Made by a program: the position numbers and the translations under genes
Part shown: in pieces, positions 55,995-64,000 of the stretch
Numbering within the stretch: position 1 is the stretch's first letter
Layout of the letters: each line of letters begins with the position of its first letter
Origin: G963665495 sp963677785
GTDB lineage: Bacteria > Desulfobacterota > Desulfovibrionia > Desulfovibrionales > Desulfovibrionaceae
Length of the DNA: 64,000 nt
Assembly: GCA_963677785.2 (NCBI GenBank)
Contig: CAXXDH010000003.1
Location: forward strand, 3,844,001-3,908,000
Reading direction: 5' to 3'
The notes under the pieces: model-generated
The model's input: the letters and a program-made list of their open reading frames with translations, nothing else
Databases searched by the model: none
What the model was told of the DNA's origin: nothing

Positions 55995-58175
55995 GTGAAA
56001 GCGACCTATCATGCGTTCATCTGTCTCTTTTTTCTGGTGTTGTTTTTGGGGGTTCCCATTGCCACAGCGGACAAAAACTCCTGCCGGGTGCAGCTGACGC
56101 AAGAAGAGCGCGATTTTCTCAAGCAGCATTCTGTGATTATTCTGGGAACAGACAAAAATTGGTCTCCGTATGTAATTGTTTCGCAGGATGGCTCCTTAAC
56201 CGGATATGATATTGATATACTGCATAAAATCAATACGCTGACCGGAGCCAACTTTCAGCTGCGTACGGGAAAATGGGCACAGATGCTCAAAATGGCCAAG
56301 GCGCGGATGATTGATGGGTTGAGTACGAGTACGGCTGTCGGCAGCCGTACATCTTTTCTGAATTTTTCAAATCCCTATACAAAAATCAGGAAACGGGTTG
56401 TCGTTCCACGCGGCAACCCCAAACATATTGAAACTGCTGATGACCTGGAAGGAAAAATAATTGTTGTTCAGGATGGAAACGCGAATTCAGAAAAAATTGC
56501 CCGTCTTTTCAAACCCTCCAAAGTGATAAAAGCTGCAAGTCCGCAGGCAATGCTCGACGCGCTTATTACGGGCAAAGCTGATGCGACCTTTGATCGTGGT
56601 ACGTTCTTATATACGATACGGGAATACGGGGTACCTTTCATCCAGGTGGCTTTTTCGCTGCAAGAAGCTATGGAACTGGTTTTTTCTCTCCGCAATGACT
56701 GGCCCGAGGCCATGAGCATACTCAACAAAGGGCTTGCTGCCATTTCGGATAAAGAAAAACAGCAATTGACAAAAAAATGGTTTTCCATTGATGGAGATCA
56801 AGATCTCCAGGATAACAAAATTATACTGACGGAACAGGAAAGAACCTATCTGTCCACAATATCCTCCATTCCCATGTGTATAGATCCGAGCTGGATGCCC
56901 TATGAGGAGTTGAGCAGACAAGGAAAGCATGTGGGGCTGGTTGCGGACTTTATGGCCATTATTGCAGCACGCGTCGGCAAGCCGTTTCGGCTGGTGAAAA
57001 CACGTAATTGGACGGAGTCGCTTCGATACGCGCAGGAGCGCAAGTGCGCCATCCTTCCTGGTGCCGTGCCGACTCCCAACCGTCGCGAATATCTTCATTT
57101 CAGCATCCCCTATGTTTCGTTCCCCCTGGTTGTGGCCACCGGACTGGACAAGGTGTTCATTGAAGATTTTGCCTCTGTTGCGGACCAGACATTTGCCATA
57201 GTCAGAGATTATGCCGCAATTGAGCTTTTAAAACAAAAATACCCACAGATGCATATCGTAGAAGTTGCCGATCCCTTTGCCGGCCTGAGCATGGTTCGCG
57301 AAAAGAAGGTCTTCGGCTATATCGATACGGTTGCTTCCATCGGTTATCAGTTTCAAGAGCATGGTGTGCTTGATGTCAAAATTTCGGGACAAATCGATGT
57401 GGACTACGACATTACCGTCGGGGTTCGCAGTGATGCTCCCGAGCTGCTTTCCATCATCAATAAAGCCATACTCTCTGTTTCTTCTGCTGAAAGGCAATCA
57501 ATATTAAATCATTGGCTGGTTGTCCGTTTTGAAAAAGGGTTCGACTATTCTTTTTTCTGGAAGTTCGGTTCGGTAATTGCCGTCTTGTTGCTGTTGATTT
57601 TGTATCGCTATACAATCATTTCGCGGTATAACAGGCAGTTGTTATCCGTAAATGCGCAACTGGATACGTTATACAAAACCGACAGATTGACGGGAGTTTC
57701 CAACCGCCACGTACTTGACGAAGAGCTGGAAAAAGAACTTGCCAGGGCGGACAGATATGAGACGCCCTTTGCAGTGATCATGCTGGATATTGATAACTTC
57801 AAAAAGATCAACGACACCTTTGGCCACTACAGCGGCGATAGGGTGCTGCAGGAAATCGCAGGACTGCTCGTATCCAATGTGCGCAAGACCGATACCGTCG
57901 GACGTTGGGGAGGCGAGGAGTTCCTGATTATCTGTCCGCAGACGGACTTGTCCGGAGCAAAGCAATTGGCGGAACACTTGCGCACGCGGATAGAACATTT
58001 GGAGCTGAGCGACATTGCCGGAAGCGTGACAGCCAGTTTTGGTGTGGCGCCATACCTGAAAGACGACAGCAGCGAGACGCTCATTCAGCGAACCGATGCG
58101 GCATTGTACGGAGCCAAAGAGGCCTCCAGGAATTGTGTTATGGTCGCTGAAGTCAATACAAAACCGGCGGTGTGA
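55995..58175 (+). CDS. Membrane sensor with two periplasmic binding domains and GGDEF (727 aa)
   Basis: Signal peptide KATYHAFICLFFLVLFLGVP. Two SBP_bac_3 domains in tandem: about 30-265 (GTDKNWSPYVIVSQDGSLTG YDIDILHKI) and 275-510 (PMCIDPSWMPYEELSRQGKH, FMAIIAARVGKP). One membrane helix (VIAVLLLLILYRYTIISRYN) and a GGDEF domain with GRWGGEEFLII and the intact I-site RKTD, so it is an active, product-inhibited diguanylate cyclase. Amino-acid-like ligands probably set its activity. GTG 55995 follows AGGG; ATG 55974 would add seven residues. Confidence 0.9.
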   Translation: MKATYHAFICLFFLVLFLGVPIATADKNSCRVQLTQEERDFLKQHSVIILGTDKNWSPYVIVSQDGSLTGYDIDILHKINTLTGANFQLRTGKWAQMLKMAKARMIDGLSTSTAVGSRTSFLNFSNPYTKIRKRVVVPRGNPKHIETADDLEGKIIVVQDGNANSEKIARLFKPSKVIKAASPQAMLDALITGKADATFDRGTFLYTIREYGVPFIQVAFSLQEAMELVFSLRNDWPEAMSILNKGLAAISDKEKQQLTKKWFSIDGDQDLQDNKIILTEQERTYLSTISSIPMCIDPSWMPYEELSRQGKHVGLVADFMAIIAARVGKPFRLVKTRNWTESLRYAQERKCAILPGAVPTPNRREYLHFSIPYVSFPLVVATGLDKVFIEDFASVADQTFAIVRDYAAIELLKQKYPQMHIVEVADPFAGLSMVREKKVFGYIDTVASIGYQFQEHGVLDVKISGQIDVDYDITVGVRSDAPELLSIINKAILSVSSAERQSILNHWLVVRFEKGFDYSFFWKFGSVIAVLLLLILYRYTIISRYNRQLLSVNAQLDTLYKTDRLTGVSNRHVLDEELEKELARADRYETPFAVIMLDIDNFKKINDTFGHYSGDRVLQEIAGLLVSNVRKTDTVGRWGGEEFLIICPQTDLSGAKQLAEHLRTRIEHLELSDIAGSVTASFGVAPYLKDDSSETLIQRTDAALYGAKEASRNCVMVAEVNTKPAV

Positions 58176-58180
58176 GAATC

Positions 58181-58432
58181 CTAGCGCGACAGTTTCCCCA
58201 GCAGAAAAAAAACAAGCCCCGCTGCAGCCGCGTATACTCCGTAGTCCTGCAACAACAGCAAGCCGTTAAATACCATCACCTGATCGCTCTGAATTCCCAG
58301 TGTATCCGCCAAAGCAGCCTTGGCGGCGCAGTTGGGATGGAAGTGCATATAAAGTTTTGCTCCTGTTTCACCTAACACTCCCGCAACAACAGAAATTTTA
58401 CCCAACAGTTCGAATCCGTTGACGCGTGCCAT
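58181..58432 (-). CDS. Small membrane protein (83 aa)
   Basis: One or two hydrophobic helices: GKISVVAGVLGETGAKLYMH and FNGLLLLQDYGVYAAAAGLV then FFLLGKLSR. A short loop with a single Cys (HFHPNCAAKAALADTLGIQS) and two His. No family recognised. It follows the photolyase gene by 10 bp on the same strand, so co-transcription is likely. Confidence 0.6.
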   Translation of the reverse strand: MARVNGFELLGKISVVAGVLGETGAKLYMHFHPNCAAKAALADTLGIQSDQVMVFNGLLLLQDYGVYAAAAGLVFFLLGKLSR

Positions 58433-58442
58433 AACCGTAGTT

Positions 58443-59801
58443 CTACCAGGCTGCCATATAGTTTTGGATGTCGAATTTTCGTTTGCATCCGGCCGCGTTC
58501 ATGAAGCGGATTTTACCGAATACCTGACGTTTTTTGAACGCGCGGTCGTGCAGTCCGCCTACGGACCAGAGCACACCCACATAACCGTTGGGATCGCGTC
58601 CGTCCAGGCCGTAGCCGTTGTTGAGCCAGAGTGCGACTTCCAGGGCCGTTTCCGGATCTGGAGTCCATTCGAGAATTTTTTTGGCCCAGTACATCCGCAT
58701 ATAGCCGTGGATGCAGCCGCTGGCGAGCAGTTGCCTCTGCGCCGCATTCCAGAGAGGATCATGCGTACGCGCCTGTACAAAAACATCACGGGAATAAACG
58801 TAGTCCCGCTGGTCCGTGCGGTGGGCGTCCAGAGTGTCCCGCCCCCATCTGGGAAGTCCGGCGTATGCATCATAGTTCTGGTTGTGCAGGCAAAAATTGT
58901 CCGACAGTTCGCGCCGTACGATCAGTTCTTCAAGAAACGCAGCGGCGTTTTCCTCGCTGGCCGCTACATGTTCCAGCACGCGCAGAGCCACGCGTTGCGG
59001 TGCTATCTGTCCAAAATGGAGATAGGGCGAGAGTCCGGAAGACGCCTTGGCGTTGGGATCGTTTCGATCGCTGTTGTAGCGGGACAGACGTTTACGAATG
59101 AAATGGTCCAGGGTCTGGTGAGCGGCGGCTGTCCCTGGGGCTGGCGCGGCAGTCAGTCGCGTGTCGCGCGTGTTGGCGTCGATGAGCTGATCCCAGTCGG
59201 GATGCAGGGAGACTTCCGCAGGATACGGATGCGCAACAGGCTCGGGAAAGGCAATGAGAAATTCTGGTAGCAGCCTGTGAATTTTCGGCCGGATCGTACG
59301 GGCCGCGTATTCTTCCTTGTCCGAGACCATGCGGCAGGGAACGATGTTGTGGGCATCCACTTCGACGACAGCTAGCGACATCGTGTGTGCCAGACGCTCC
59401 TGCCAGTGGAGATTGGGGCGCAGGGGGCAGAAATCGGTGATGAGCAGAGAGGCCTTGCAGGCTTCGGCGAACATACCCACTTCATCCGCAGGATCCCCCT
59501 GGAGCAAGACAAAACCTATCCTCAGTTCTTCCAGGCGTCTGGCTGTCTCTCGCAGGCCCTGTAGCATGAAGACGTACGAACGCCCGAGAGCCCCAAGGTA
59601 AGAAGGGGCAAGGGTAAAGGCGACTATCAGGGGCGTTTTGAGCTGCAACGCCTGCTCTTGCGCGTATGCCAGCGCCCAGTTGTCTTCTGCACGCTGATCG
59701 CGCCACATCCAGTAAACCACCGGCCCTTTGGACACAGGCTTTTCAACAGGTGTCAAAAAATGGAGCCGTTGTTGCTGGGGTCTATTGGATTTCATAGGCA
59801 T
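58443..59801 (-). CDS. phr: Class II CPD photolyase (452 aa)
   Basis: It repairs cyclobutane pyrimidine dimers with blue light and FADH-. Class II signatures: YWMWRDQRAEDNWALAYAQ near the N-terminus, and the C-terminal NNGYGLDGRDPNGYVGVLWS followed by VFGKIRFMNAAGCKRKFDI. FAD-pocket block SSGLSPYLHFGQIAPQRVAL. Length 452 is typical. The first 30 residues are a short extension. Start 59801 or 59795. It diverges from the IS3 remnant at 59918. Confidence 0.95.
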   Translation of the reverse strand: MPMKSNRPQQQRLHFLTPVEKPVSKGPVVYWMWRDQRAEDNWALAYAQEQALQLKTPLIVAFTLAPSYLGALGRSYVFMLQGLRETARRLEELRIGFVLLQGDPADEVGMFAEACKASLLITDFCPLRPNLHWQERLAHTMSLAVVEVDAHNIVPCRMVSDKEEYAARTIRPKIHRLLPEFLIAFPEPVAHPYPAEVSLHPDWDQLIDANTRDTRLTAAPAPGTAAAHQTLDHFIRKRLSRYNSDRNDPNAKASSGLSPYLHFGQIAPQRVALRVLEHVAASEENAAAFLEELIVRRELSDNFCLHNQNYDAYAGLPRWGRDTLDAHRTDQRDYVYSRDVFVQARTHDPLWNAAQRQLLASGCIHGYMRMYWAKKILEWTPDPETALEVALWLNNGYGLDGRDPNGYVGVLWSVGGLHDRAFKKRQVFGKIRFMNAAGCKRKFDIQNYMAAW

Positions 59802-59917
59802 TCGTCAAAATGGAGTGAAAACGTAAAGCTTTTTGTGCCTGCTAAGTTTGAGAAAATCAAGCGGGATTCATATAGAAGTGGATCGGGTTGTTCGGACCAC
59901 CGAGCGGCATTTTGAAG

Positions 59918-60239
59918 GTGGACAAATTGACAGATCATGCCGCCTCTGAACGCATTCGAGGAAGTAATCCCTCAGGCTTTAGGTCATTTCGATATACCGT
60001 CATCGGCTTTTGACCGTCAAAGGCAAAATGCGGTCGACGGGTATTATAAAATTCGAACCAGCGGGCCAGTTCTTGACGCAGTTCCTTCCCCTTAGCATGA
60101 ACTTCGTACTTGCTGGACAGCTCAGCGAGGGATTGTTCTCCGGATAAAGCATCAAGAGCAACTTTGGCCTTGAATTCAGCAGAAAATTTTCTTTTTTTCT
60201 TGGACATATTTCCCTCCTCATGGGGAGTTTATGTCCACC
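59918..60239 (-). mobile_element. Internally deleted IS3-type element (about 320 bp)
   Basis: Ends share GGTGGACA (59918-59925) and TGTCCACC (60232-60239) as short inverted repeats; GGACCAC occurs just outside on the left and, on the minus strand, at the right edge. It contains the fused transposase remnant below. An intact IS3-type element would be ~1.2-1.4 kb, so about 1 kb was removed. Precise ends cannot be fixed. Confidence 0.55.
59935..60207 (-). pseudogene. IS3-family transposase remnant: OrfA start joined to OrfB end (90 aa)
   Basis: Residues 1-38 (MSKKKRKFSAEFKAKVALDA, LAELSSKYEVHA) are the HTH of an IS3 OrfA. Residues 39-90 (GKELRQELARWFEFYNTRRP HFAFDGQKPMTVYRNDL) are the last part of OrfB. 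The junction near 60094 lost the OrfA tail, frameshift site and most of the DDE catalytic core, so it cannot transpose by itself. GAGGAGGG precedes the ATG, so it may still be expressed. Confidence 0.8.
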
Positions 60240-60635
60240 TGTCCTTGTGGTCCAGATTTTTGAGGCCACTTCTGCTTATTGCTGGAGCGGGGTCAAGTTC
60301 GACAGGCTGCTATATCAGAATGTTTTTTTGTTTCGACATCTGGTTGCGCAAACTGCATTTGACGTTATTAAAACGGAGCTGTTTCATGAAGTCCTTCTTT
60401 TATTGCGAGGCTTTTACCTGAAAAATTAGCATGTTGACCTATCATAGAACAGGATGGAATCGACGATTCTCAAGTAGGTAGCCTGTGTGGCTAAAGTTTT
60501 AATCCCACCTTCCGAAAAGCAAATTATCTCGCATTGATTTTCAAAAAAAAATTTTGATAATTTCTGTCACTTTACTTTACAAGCTGTATAAAAATTCATA
60601 AAATATTCTAGAGTATTTTACAAAGGAGTATGGTT
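60240..60635. other. Intergenic region (about 400 bp)
   Basis: No supported gene: rightward frames at 60110-60429 lack ribosome sites. AT-rich toward 60540-60620, probably the promoter region of the next gene. Nothing else seen. Confidence 0.4.
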
Positions 60636-60926
60636 ATGTTGTACGTGCTCTTAATCTTTTTGGGTATTCTCCTGGTGGGCAGTATATTTTTCCTGTTGTT
60701 TCAAAAAAAATATGTGGCTGAAAAAGCGCAGTTGGAAGTTGAAAAGAAGCTTGCCCAGGTGCGGAGAGAGGTGCAACACCTTGCGATGCGCATTGAGGTC
60801 GGCAGGCAATCATTTGAAAGGCTTGAAAGCCGGATAGCGGAACGTAATCAGGAAATTCGTCTTCTCAAGGAAGATATCGCACTGCAGGAGCGCCAGGTAC
60901 GTCTGGCCAACGCGTCAGGCTGGTGA
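60636..60926 (+). CDS. Small membrane-anchored coiled-coil protein (96 aa)
   Basis: ATG 60636 chosen because AGGAG (60624-60628) is 7 nt away; ATG 60630 is only 1 nt away. MLYVLLIFLGILLVGSIFFL is an N-terminal anchor; the rest is a continuous coil (EKAQLEVEKKLAQVRREVQH, then EIRLLKEDIALQERQVRLAN). It may be a scaffold or a sensor-type filament protein. No family. Confidence 0.7.
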   Translation: MLYVLLIFLGILLVGSIFFLLFQKKYVAEKAQLEVEKKLAQVRREVQHLAMRIEVGRQSFERLESRIAERNQEIRLLKEDIALQERQVRLANASGW

Positions 60927-60952
60927 TTTCATCACTACCAAATATCATGAAG

Positions 60953-60984
60953 AAAGGGCCGGGGACATCCCCGGCCCTTTTTTT
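60953..60984. terminator. Terminator between convergent genes
   Basis: AGGGCCGGGGA-CAT-CCCCGGCCCTTTTTTT: 9-10 bp stem and strong T run on the + strand; a weaker pyrimidine run on the other strand. Its last bases meet the tpx stop codon. Confidence 0.9.
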
Positions 60985-61498
60985 AGGCTGCTTGTTTGGC
61001 GGCTGCCAAAACAGCTTCGTAGTCGGGCTCGTTGGTTACTTCATTGACAAGTTGTACGTAGGTAATGGTCCCAGTAGCATCGATGACGAAAATGCAGCGG
61101 GCGAGCAGTCGCAATTCTTTGATCAAAACGCCGTACCCTTCTCCAAAAGATGCGTCTTTATGGTCGGAAAGAGTCTTGACCTTATCCACACCTCCGGCGC
61201 CGCACCAGCGTTTTTGCGCGAAGGGAAGATCCATGCTGACGGTCAAAATGGCTATGTTCTCCCCCAGCCCGGCGGCTTCCTTGTTGAAACGTTGCGTTTC
61301 CAGGTCGCAGACCGGAGTGTCCAGCGATGGAACGCTGGATACAATGAGTACCTTGCCGGCATAATCGGCAAGTGTTTTTGGGGCGAGATCATTATCGAGA
61401 AGGGTGAAGTCCGGGGCTTTTTCTCCGACAGTTATTTCTTTACCCAGAAGCGTTAAGGGCGCACCCTGAAACGTGATCACTCCTTGTCTTTCTGTCAT
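60983..61498 (-). CDS. tpx: Thiol peroxidase (171 aa)
   Basis: Atypical two-Cys peroxiredoxin that reduces peroxides with thioredoxin. Peroxidatic Cys is in SVPSLDTPVCDLETQRFN (Cys ~64) and resolving Cys in QKRWCGAGG (~98). TFQGAPLTLLGKEITVGEKA is the family N-terminus. Length 171 is typical. AAGGAG lies 10 nt before the ATG. In anaerobes like this it protects against oxygen exposure, which fits the hemerythrin nearby. Confidence 0.96.
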   Translation of the reverse strand: MTERQGVITFQGAPLTLLGKEITVGEKAPDFTLLDNDLAPKTLADYAGKVLIVSSVPSLDTPVCDLETQRFNKEAAGLGENIAILTVSMDLPFAQKRWCGAGGVDKVKTLSDHKDASFGEGYGVLIKELRLLARCIFVIDATGTITYVQLVNEVTNEPDYEAVLAAAKQAA

Positions 61499-61795
61499 GG
61501 CGAATCTCCTTGAAAATCAGTTATAGTATGCGAAATAATCGAGAGTAAAAAAATGGTGCTTACTCAAAAATATGCAAATCCGTACCAATGACGAGTCCGG
61601 ATTGAAAACAGAGCTGTACAGCAATTTTTCAAAACGCGGATTCATTCCTCATAGGTATAAGTCATGAAAAAATCAGAGTCCATTGGGACGGGAAAAAAAT
61701 TTACTAAGAATGCTTTTTGAAGGAGGAAGCAGCGGATGCCGGCCAGGGCAGTACCGGCTGCGGGTAGTTGTGACAGAGTGATTGATGGCAAGAGA
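61499..61795. other. Intergenic region with a possible 26-codon ORF
   Basis: Between tpx and the kinase gene. A rightward ATG at 61736 has GGAGGAAG upstream and opens a 26-codon frame to 61816, overlapping the kinase 3' end. GCCGG/CCGGC bracket an 11-nt loop near 61739-61759. It may be a leaderless peptide or chance. Confidence 0.3.
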
Positions 61796-63511
61796 TCAGG
61801 CTTTTTTGTGGACTAATCGCAGTTTGAGCCTCCCCGTATTGTGTACTTCTTCAGCACTATTCGCATGATCCAGCTTGGTCAGCGAGTTTGAATCATCTGC
61901 AATCGGCAGGGTGAAGATGAAACTGCTGCCATGGCTTTCTTTGCTTTTTACCCAGATTTTGCCGCCGTGATGCTCGATGATTTGCTTGCAGATACTTAAA
62001 CCAAGTCCTGATCCTTTGGGTTTATTGGTCAGAGAATCACCAAGTTGCGTATATGCGTCAAAAATTCGTTCATGACCGGACATGGGGATGCCGATACCCG
62101 TATCGTTCACAGAGATTTGAAGTGCATTGTCGCAGCGTTTGACTTTGCAGCAGATGGTGCCTTTTGACGTAAATTTGAGAGCGTTGGAGATAAGATTGAT
62201 GAATACCTGGACAATGCGGTCTTCATCCGCTTCAACGCGAGGTAAATTTGTTTCTACTTGGCGGATAAGGCTGACTTGGCGGCCAATGAAAAGAGGCGAA
62301 GTTGTCGCAACGGCGCGTTCCAGGGTTTCGCCTATGTCAATAGGCTGCTTGTTCCAGGTGATTTTTCCTGCTTCAAGCTTCGTAATATCAAGAGTGTCGT
62401 TGATCAGAGCAGACATCCGTTCGCTTTCCGAAATAATGATATGGATGTCGCGAAAAATTTTTTGGAGTATCTGGTCTTCATGCCGGCTATCAGAAGTAAA
62501 GTGGGGATAAATATGTTGTTCAAGTTTATGCCGGATCATTTCGGCAAAACCAAGAATGGATGTCAAGGGTGTGCGCAACTCATGGGTAACCATGGAAACG
62601 AATTTCGTTTTCATGTTATCCACTTCCTGTAAGCGGATATACGCAATTTCCATTTCGCGTTTGGCTTTGCGTAACGCCTCATATGCCTGATTTCTTTCCG
62701 TGACGTCCCGAAACGTGCCTTCAACTCCCATGAGTTTGCCAGACGAGTCGAAATAGTAGTTGCTGTTTTTTGAAACGATAACCCGGGATCCATCCTGTTT
62801 CAGCAGGGTGGCTTCGTATTCTTTGCTTTTTCCATTTTTTTCCAATGCCCGAAGAACATTGCAATATTCTAGAGGATTGCAGTAGAAAGAAGTCATTGCT
62901 CTGCCGATGACCTGGTCAAAAGACGTATACCCGAGAACCTTGAGGAATGAAGGGCTGACCATGGTCAGTTTTCCACTGGTATCTGTCCGGTAAAAGACGT
63001 CCTGAATGTTTTCAATGACAGATCTGTACTTCTTTTCACTTTCACGAAGCGCCAGCTCGATTTTTTTGAATTCTGTAATATCCCAGAAGAGCGACAACAC
63101 ACCCGTGATGTCACCTGCATCGTCGCAAATGGGGGTTTTGATCACCTGCGCATGTTTGTGTTCGGCTGCTCCCTCAGAAAGATCTTCATAGTAGGTATAC
63201 GCTTGGCCGGAAAGGATGACTTCTTCATCCATATATCTAAAATTTTTTGCAAAATCAGTTGTATCCAAATCATAGCTGGTTTTTCCGACAAGGTCGGACA
63301 AAGGCAGCCCTTTTTGTTCGCAGTATTTGGAATTAGCGTAAATCAAAACGCCTTCACGATCTTTGCAAACAAGATTAAGTGGGAGATTTTCAACGATTCG
63401 AGTATAAAAAAGAGAATTATCGAGTGCAGATTTTACAGAGGCAAGTTCACTTTTTAATGCAGTGATTTCTTGCGACATACGAAGCATTTTTTTTGAGTCG
63501 TCTTCTTGCAT
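61796..63511 (-). CDS. PAS-PAS histidine kinase (571 aa)
   Basis: No membrane helix, so cytoplasmic. First PAS about 40-150 (IVENLPLNLVCKDREGVLIY), second about 170-285 (VIENIQDVFYRTDTSGKLTM); then a coiled linker, H-box SMVTHELRTPLTSILGFAEM and the ATPase domain (INLISNALKFTSKGTICCKV, NDTGIGIPMSGHERIFDAYT, KGSGLGLSICKQIIEHHGGK). No receiver domain and no response regulator adjacent, so an orphan kinase. ATG 63511 or the GTG 63523 starts it; neither has a good ribosome site. Confidence 0.9.
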   Translation of the reverse strand: MQEDDSKKMLRMSQEITALKSELASVKSALDNSLFYTRIVENLPLNLVCKDREGVLIYANSKYCEQKGLPLSDLVGKTSYDLDTTDFAKNFRYMDEEVILSGQAYTYYEDLSEGAAEHKHAQVIKTPICDDAGDITGVLSLFWDITEFKKIELALRESEKKYRSVIENIQDVFYRTDTSGKLTMVSPSFLKVLGYTSFDQVIGRAMTSFYCNPLEYCNVLRALEKNGKSKEYEATLLKQDGSRVIVSKNSNYYFDSSGKLMGVEGTFRDVTERNQAYEALRKAKREMEIAYIRLQEVDNMKTKFVSMVTHELRTPLTSILGFAEMIRHKLEQHIYPHFTSDSRHEDQILQKIFRDIHIIISESERMSALINDTLDITKLEAGKITWNKQPIDIGETLERAVATTSPLFIGRQVSLIRQVETNLPRVEADEDRIVQVFINLISNALKFTSKGTICCKVKRCDNALQISVNDTGIGIPMSGHERIFDAYTQLGDSLTNKPKGSGLGLSICKQIIEHHGGKIWVKSKESHGSSFIFTLPIADDSNSLTKLDHANSAEEVHNTGRLKLRLVHKKA

Positions 63512-63757
63512 GTCAGAAAACACTCGTTTTAATAATAGTTAGTTACGATAGGTTGTAACATGATTGAAAACACAGACGTCTTAATCATTGTACACGCATA
63601 AAAATGGATGTTAAAATCATACCATTTCAACAGCACAAAATACGCAAAATATGCCGGAAGATGGACGCAAAAAATTGGAAGAAAATTAATAACGTTTTTA
63701 AAAAAGTATCACAAGTTTTTTTATTTAATTTCAGTATATAATTGAAGGAATTGTCGA

Positions 63758-64000
63758 ATGAAATTCATATTGCCTGTATTTTTTACTTTGTTCTTTATGT
63801 TTGCTGTGCTTTTTAGCCCAAACATTGCTTATACAACTACAAAAAATAATGTGGGGACTACTGGACAAAATTATTTTTCAAGCTGTAAGCAGTTGTGCAG
63901 TGTAAAACGAATAGGAAGCAGCTATTCCTCATCAGCTTGCTATTGGGGATGTAAAACTTATAATGATTTATTAGTCAAGTATAATGATAAAACAGCTTTA
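63758..64000 (+). CDS. Secreted cysteine-containing protein, N-terminal part (cut by window edge)
   Basis: ATG 63758 with GAAGGA about 9 nt upstream; open to the last base (81 codons). Signal peptide MKFILPVFFTLFFMFAVLFS followed by PNIAYTTT, then a Cys-containing region with four Cys in CKQLCS and CYWGCKTY. Likely two disulfides in a small exported protein. The remainder lies outside the window. Family unknown. Confidence 0.55.
   Translation, partial: MKFILPVFFTLFFMFAVLFSPNIAYTTTKNNVGTTGQNYFSSCKQLCSVKRIGSSYSSSACYWGCKTYNDLLVKYNDKTAL

Noticed and set aside
1..64000. CRISPR array or defence island
   Set aside because: No regularly spaced repeats with unique spacers and no Cas, restriction endonuclease or toxin genes; the C5 methyltransferase has no nuclease partner.

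Overview
The window looks like a Desulfovibrio-type delta-proteobacterial chromosome carrying one end of an integrated phage-like element. The assignment rests on gene content: a bacteriohemerythrin, a yajC-secD-secF operon, a DctPQM TRAP transporter with an iron-dependent alcohol dehydrogenase nearby, a TMTC-like TPR membrane protein, a class II photolyase, and many c-di-GMP and PAS/histidine-kinase sensors. This is inference from gene content; no rRNA or other species marker is present.

Bases 1 to about 20,410 are accessory DNA: the early, replication, recombination and integration end of a prophage or integrative element. It starts outside the window, because a replication-initiator-like gene is cut at base 1, and no structural genes are visible. 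A leftward operon (6121 to <1) holds a CII-like regulator, a MazG-like protein, a C5 cytosine methyltransferase, several unknown phage genes and the replication protein. Three of its gene leaders carry degenerate five-base repeat arrays. A lambda-oop-like promoter/terminator pair sits opposite the replication gene. Bases 6,169-10,290 hold small genes and a divergent pair of HTH regulators with a perfect operator-like palindrome. Bases 10,290-11,810 hold a pentapeptide-repeat gene flanked by candidate structured RNAs, including two tandem long-stem elements and a 21-bp hairpin. Bases 11,811-20,395 are a rightward operon of tightly overlapping small genes plus an SbcC-like ATPase, RecT, an MBL-fold nuclease candidate, an excisionase and a tyrosine integrase. 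The integrase runs into the 5' 42 nt of a tRNA-Thr(CGT) gene, which marks the element boundary.

Bases 20,450-64,000 are core-like chromosome. In order: a c-di-GMP cluster (two MASE1-HD-GYP proteins around a degenerate-EAL/CBS/GGDEF protein); a small exported protein; a TMTC-like TPR protein; glycogen phosphorylase; RarD-type permease and D-serine dehydratase (convergent); an AbrB-type protein; yajC-secD-secF; a catabolic operon (IclR regulator, TRAP transporter, 2-hydroxyacid dehydrogenase, HpcH/HpaI aldolase); Fe-alcohol dehydrogenase with a TetR regulator; an RND efflux pump; hemerythrin; a TiaS-like domain protein; a PadR regulator; threonine synthase; a two-PBP-domain GGDEF sensor; class II photolyase; an internally deleted IS3-type element; a small coiled-coil membrane protein; thiol peroxidase; a PAS-PAS histidine kinase; and the start of a secreted cysteine-containing protein at the right edge.

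The most unusual material lies in the element: the tandem structured-RNA region, the oop-like small RNA, the pentamer arrays in successive leaders, and a G8 tract that breaks an otherwise well-formed small gene.
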